This document shows, piece by piece, positions 62,991 to 64,000 of a stretch of 64,000 bases of DNA. Source of the DNA: Cardinalis cardinalis. Its lineage: Eukaryota > Chordata > Aves > Passeriformes > Cardinalidae. The translations under genes were made by a program, and so were the position numbers. Positions within the stretch are counted from its first letter, which is position 1; each line of letters begins with the position of its first letter. The notes under the pieces are model-generated. The model saw nothing but the letters and a program-made list of their open reading frames with translations. It searched no databases and had not been told where the DNA came from. The DNA is taken from contig JACDOX010000027.1 in NCBI GenBank assembly GCA_014549065.1, positions 2,487,691-2,551,690 of the forward strand, written 5' to 3'.

Positions 62991-64000
62991 AATTAGGACA
63001 ACCTAACCAAGTCCAAATTAGAACAGCAGAATTCAGGGAGGACATGTAGCACATTTCCTGGAAACAGGGTGTCTCCTGAGCATAAGTACTCCCTAAGGTC
63101 CTGCATCCCCAGGGCCATATCCCCAGCACTGTAATGTGCAAAGAGCACCAACAACAACCAACAGCAGTGCAGAACCCAACCATTCCTGCTAAATACTACT
63201 ATCATTAGCTGGGGAACAAAGGCTTACTGGCTCACAGCCACTCAAGCTTTCTTAAAATTAGTATGAGGTTGGACTGGGCTTTGGAGCAACTGCTACAAAA
63301 TCTCAGCCTCCCCTCCCTGCCTCACAGTCTGGACATTCAAGGGCAGGGAGAGCATCCCAAATCCATGCCACCAAATGGCCCAGCACTGTCTGCAAGGCCT
63401 CAGAGTCCCGATACCTTCAATGTGTGCCAACCCAAACAAGCAGCAGCGAGCAGGGCGCAGGTGGGGGAAATGTGCTNCTCCCATGTGCCAATGGAAAAGG
63501 AGTGGCACGTGGCACCAGCCCAGCAGCCCCTCCTTGTCCANGAGGCACAGAGCAGGGACAGCACACTGCTGCAGGTGCAGGAAAGCCACGGAGTTTGAGT
63601 CTCCCCGCAGATTTCCTATGTTCCTTCCAAAGTCACAGTATTTTAATTGATATTTCTTATGAGAATTCAACAGGTGCAACATAAATCCCATGGATTGTGC
63701 TGAATCCCACAAAATCTTGACTTTCATTTTGGGACGGCAAGGGGGAAGAGAAGTTTTCTTGCTCTTTGGGTTTTCAGCCTTGAGCTACATGAGACAGAAA
63801 AAATGCTGTATTTGCTCAAAGTGCTGCCAGATTAAAATAAGCAGCTATTCATCTTATTTTTCTGAAAGGATGGTTAAGTCATTGAGAAAAACNCATTGAA
63901 CATAGAAATACTTTCAGTTGTAGCACAAGTACAGAGGGGAAAAACTTGGCTGTTCCCTTTATATCTTGAAGTGGGGAGCAAACGCTCCTATGCCCACTTC
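62991..64000. other. Intergenic, no gene recognised
   Basis: Moderately GC-rich up to about 63600. Overlapping ORFs on both strands at 63263-63727 contain Ns and show no recognisable protein. Confidence 0.65.

Noticed and set aside
62678..63183. Open frames of 94-183 codons rich in Gly, Arg, Glu, Lys or Ser, Leu, Pro, Phe
   Set aside because: They are translations of the GGGAA microsatellite and the N gap.
1..64000. CRISPR arrays, prokaryotic operons, tRNA or rRNA genes
   Set aside because: No regularly spaced repeats with unique spacers, no cloverleaf with conserved arm motifs, and no rRNA-like sequence was seen; the DNA is clearly vertebrate.

Overview
This is vertebrate nuclear DNA, AT-rich with long introns and intergenic sequence. 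The repeats point to a bird, probably a songbird: two CR1 LINE 3' ends with the typical octamer-like tail, three LTRs of avian endogenous-retrovirus types, and a GGGAA pentanucleotide array broken by a 100-N assembly gap. There are no operons, phage genes, CRISPR arrays or recognisable tRNA/rRNA genes. Single Ns are scattered throughout, but none falls in a coding exon.

Left half (1-33326, minus strand): one gene, RNASEH2B, which encodes the non-catalytic B subunit of ribonuclease H2. I rebuilt nine consecutive coding exons by reading splice sites and joining frames by hand. They lie at 33266-33326, 22249-22320, 19246-19353, 16919-16995, 14230-14347 (or -14350), 8991-9055, 7660-7765, 4577-4655 and 3740-3782. 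Together they give 729 nt, exactly 243 codons, with every phase matching. They correspond to about the first 247 of the roughly 312 residues of the human protein. The last exons, carrying the C-terminal tail and PIP box, should lie beyond the left edge. Intron 2 uses a GC donor and exon 5 has a tandem (NAGNAG) acceptor.

Centre (about 32.9-33.6 kb): a CpG island holds the first exon and presumably the promoter. It contains a YY1-type motif, GC boxes and an 18-bp tandem duplication that includes the start codon. Just upstream (33.63-34.25 kb) is an unexplained stretch with a minus-strand 105-codon ORF and a downstream AATAAA, possibly a retroelement remnant or a small transcript.

Right half (34-64 kb): no convincing coding gene. 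It looks like the intergenic region upstream of RNASEH2B, on the side where DLEU7 lies in mammals. It holds an LTR (39883-40507, minus), a second LTR of a different type (41264-42312, plus), a CR1 (53006-53495, minus), a solo LTR with an intact 5-bp target-site duplication (56142-56764, plus), several simple repeats, and the GGGAA array at 62771-62990. I found no evidence of a new multi-gene system. The points most worth checking are the GC-AG intron, the NAGNAG acceptor, the duplicated start-codon unit, and the unexplained minus-strand ORFs at about 34 and 35 kb.
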